64,000 bases of DNA from JABMQB01 sp964408795 (GTDB lineage Bacteria; Bacteroidota; Bacteroidia; Bacteroidales; Prolixibacteraceae): assembly GCA_964408795.1 (NCBI GenBank), contig CAYPAW010000100.1, positions 18,270 to 82,269 on the forward strand. Direction: 5' to 3'. This document shows, piece by piece, positions 62,842 to 64,000 of this stretch (its first letter is position 1; every line of letters starts with the position of its first letter). The notes under the pieces were generated by a model. It was not told the DNA's origin. It searched no databases and saw only the letters and a list, made by a program, of their open reading frames with translations. Position numbers and translations under genes: made by a program.

Positions 62842-64000
62842 CTACTTTGCTATTTGAAGTTTTCCTCTTTCCACGCGATTTCCCATTTCCAGCAGATAGA
62901 TATAGAATCCGCCTTTCAGGTTTTGCGTAATCACCTCAATTTCGTTCACTCCTTCGTAGAAATACTGATTTTTGCAGATATCTGTTTTCTGCCCCAGCAT
63001 ATTTACCAATGAAAGAGTAACAGCTGATGATTCATGCAAGGTAAACCTGAACCGTGCATTATGGGTTGCCGGATTCGGATATACAAGTACTTCATTTTCC
63101 ATTTTTATTTCGGGTGATGAAGTCGAAGGTCCGGCACCAAGAACCCATTCCAGGGAACGTATCAACAAGGTATAAAAATCGTCGGTGGCATATTCGGTTT
63201 TATCGTCATCTTTTCCATAGATTCCGAGTTCATGAATACCAAACAGCACCATGCGATTCTTCAGCTGGAAGCCATCCGGCAATACCGTACCTTTGGGTGC
63301 TGCCCATAAAAAAGGATCGGTTATGGCACTGCTGTTATTTTTAGCCAACGGGATGGCACCTGTCATGTTCTGGTTCAGGTCAAAACCAACTGCAAAGATC
63401 GTTTCCGGATCCCCACAGATCGCCGTAGACCAGTCAACAACCTCATCTGCTGCAAATACATTGGTGATATAATGGGTATTATCCAGTATTCTCAACTGAG
63501 TGGTCCCGTTTTGGCAGGAACGGTCTTCGGTAAACCCAGGATACTTGTACCCGTTGGTTTTATCCACCGTGTTGTCCCCTAAGAGTACCCAGTTCCACTT
63601 ATCATGACGAACAGCCAGCGGTTCCAGCATCACACAAGGAACAGGATATTGATCGGTATTGCCGAATGCCAGCACTTTACTGGAACTGCATGATTCGCCA
63701 TATACGACCGCTGCGTAGGGGGAATAATCGTACCCGCCGTTTTTAACATCGTCATCGTCAACCAAAGTAACTGAGAATCCGGCAGCTTCCAGTTTGGCTA
63801 TGGAAACCGAGTCACTGACTACCATTTCATCCGGTCCTTTGGCTCCTACATAAAGAATATCGTTTTCTGGTTCACCTCCTTCTTTCGAGAGGGCCCACTC
63901 TACCGAGCGCTGGAACAGTTTCAGGAAGTCTTCGGTCATGTAGCTCTTGCCCGGAGGATCGTCGTCGCCTTCTTCGTTGGCCAGCGCAAAGTTGTGGGCT
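62842..64000 (-). CDS. Secreted protein with T9SS sorting domain, C-terminal part
   Basis: The frame is open to the right edge; the codons before the ATG at 63939 read AHNFALANEEGDDDPPGKSY, so the true start is outside. The visible part has a GATase/ThuA-like alpha/beta region (ILYVGAKGPDEMVVSDSV, LEAAGFSVTLVDDDD) and a C-terminal type A T9SS domain (VLVYPNPATHNARF, GGFYIYLLEMG). The segment EDFLKLFQRSVEWAL is echoed by DDFYTLLIRSLEWVL near residue 270, indicating duplicated domains. Function unknown. Confidence 0.8.
   Translation of the reverse strand, partial: AHNFALANEEGDDDPPGKSYMTEDFLKLFQRSVEWALSKEGGEPENDILYVGAKGPDEMVVSDSVSIAKLEAAGFSVTLVDDDDVKNGGYDYSPYAAVVYGESCSSSKVLAFGNTDQYPVPCVMLEPLAVRHDKWNWVLLGDNTVDKTNGYKYPGFTEDRSCQNGTTQLRILDNTHYITNVFAADEVVDWSTAICGDPETIFAVGFDLNQNMTGAIPLAKNNSSAITDPFLWAAPKGTVLPDGFQLKNRMVLFGIHELGIYGKDDDKTEYATDDFYTLLIRSLEWVLGAGPSTSSPEIKMENEVLVYPNPATHNARFRFTLHESSAVTLSLVNMLGQKTDICKNQYFYEGVNEIEVITQNLKGGFYIYLLEMGNRVERGKLQIAK

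Overview
The window comes from a member of the phylum Bacteroidota, most likely an environmental anaerobe or facultative anaerobe of the Marinilabiliales type. The phylum is well supported: there are two SusC/SusD pairs, many lipoproteins with Bacteroidota-style signal peptides, Por/type IX secretion (T9SS) C-terminal sorting domains, and TAnnTTTG promoter boxes. The order is inference. There are no rRNA, tRNA, CRISPR or transposase genes, and no transcription regulator gene anywhere in the 64 kb.

Layout. (1) 1-4340 is a non-PUL flank: the end of a nitrilase-family protein, an arginine decarboxylase, a deoxyhypusine-synthase-like gene (together a polyamine locus) and an MscS channel. (2) 4672-23051, minus strand, is the first polysaccharide utilization locus (PUL). 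It has a SusC/SusD pair that ends at a hairpin terminator, then a tight seven-gene operon: GH67/GH20-like lipoprotein, two URO-D/MtaA-like methyltransferase-fold proteins, an MFS acid-sugar transporter, a malectin-containing GH2, a beta-propeller glycosidase and a second GH2. (3) 23503-30660, plus strand and divergent from susC, carries an NCS1 permease, a 62-residue membrane protein, a GH78 alpha-L-rhamnosidase and a GH127. (4) 30725-62408 is a continuous minus-strand run of 18 genes, the second PUL: SSS symporter, beta-helix protein, a three-domain STN-esterase-TIM barrel fusion, a BNR propeller lipoprotein, a GH143/GH142-like two-domain enzyme, GH43, GH140-like apiosidase, a beta-helix/DUF6298-like protein, DUF3826, two PL1 pectate lyases, SusD, SusC, a T9SS-exported unknown, a second SSS symporter, and an acid-sugar catabolic trio (DUF1537 kinase, PdxA2-like dehydrogenase, DHDPS-family aldolase). 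(5) The right edge holds the C-terminal part of a T9SS-exported protein behind a perfect hairpin terminator.

How the genes work together (inference). The enzyme mix of genes 25623-51113 (PL1, GH78, GH127, GH140, GH142/143-like, GH141-like beta-helix) resembles the rhamnogalacturonan-II (RG-II)/pectin apparatus known from Bacteroides thetaiotaomicron. Polymers would be cut at the surface, imported by SusCD, trimmed in the periplasm, and the monomers taken up by SSS, MFS and NCS1 carriers. Acid sugars would pass to the kinase-dehydrogenase-aldolase module. The two MtaA-like proteins hint at corrinoid-type methyl transfer, possibly from O-methylated sugars.

Regulation. CG-centred LacI-type operator candidates occur in pairs at 18061/18130 and 23357/23424, overlapping TAnnTTTG promoters of both arms of the first PUL, with another at 62667 before the catabolic trio. 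The regulator must be encoded elsewhere. A roughly 100-bp hairpin-rich intergenic repeat occurs four times (25046, 28455, 37545, 43590), always between co-directional PUL genes and always in the same orientation as the next gene.
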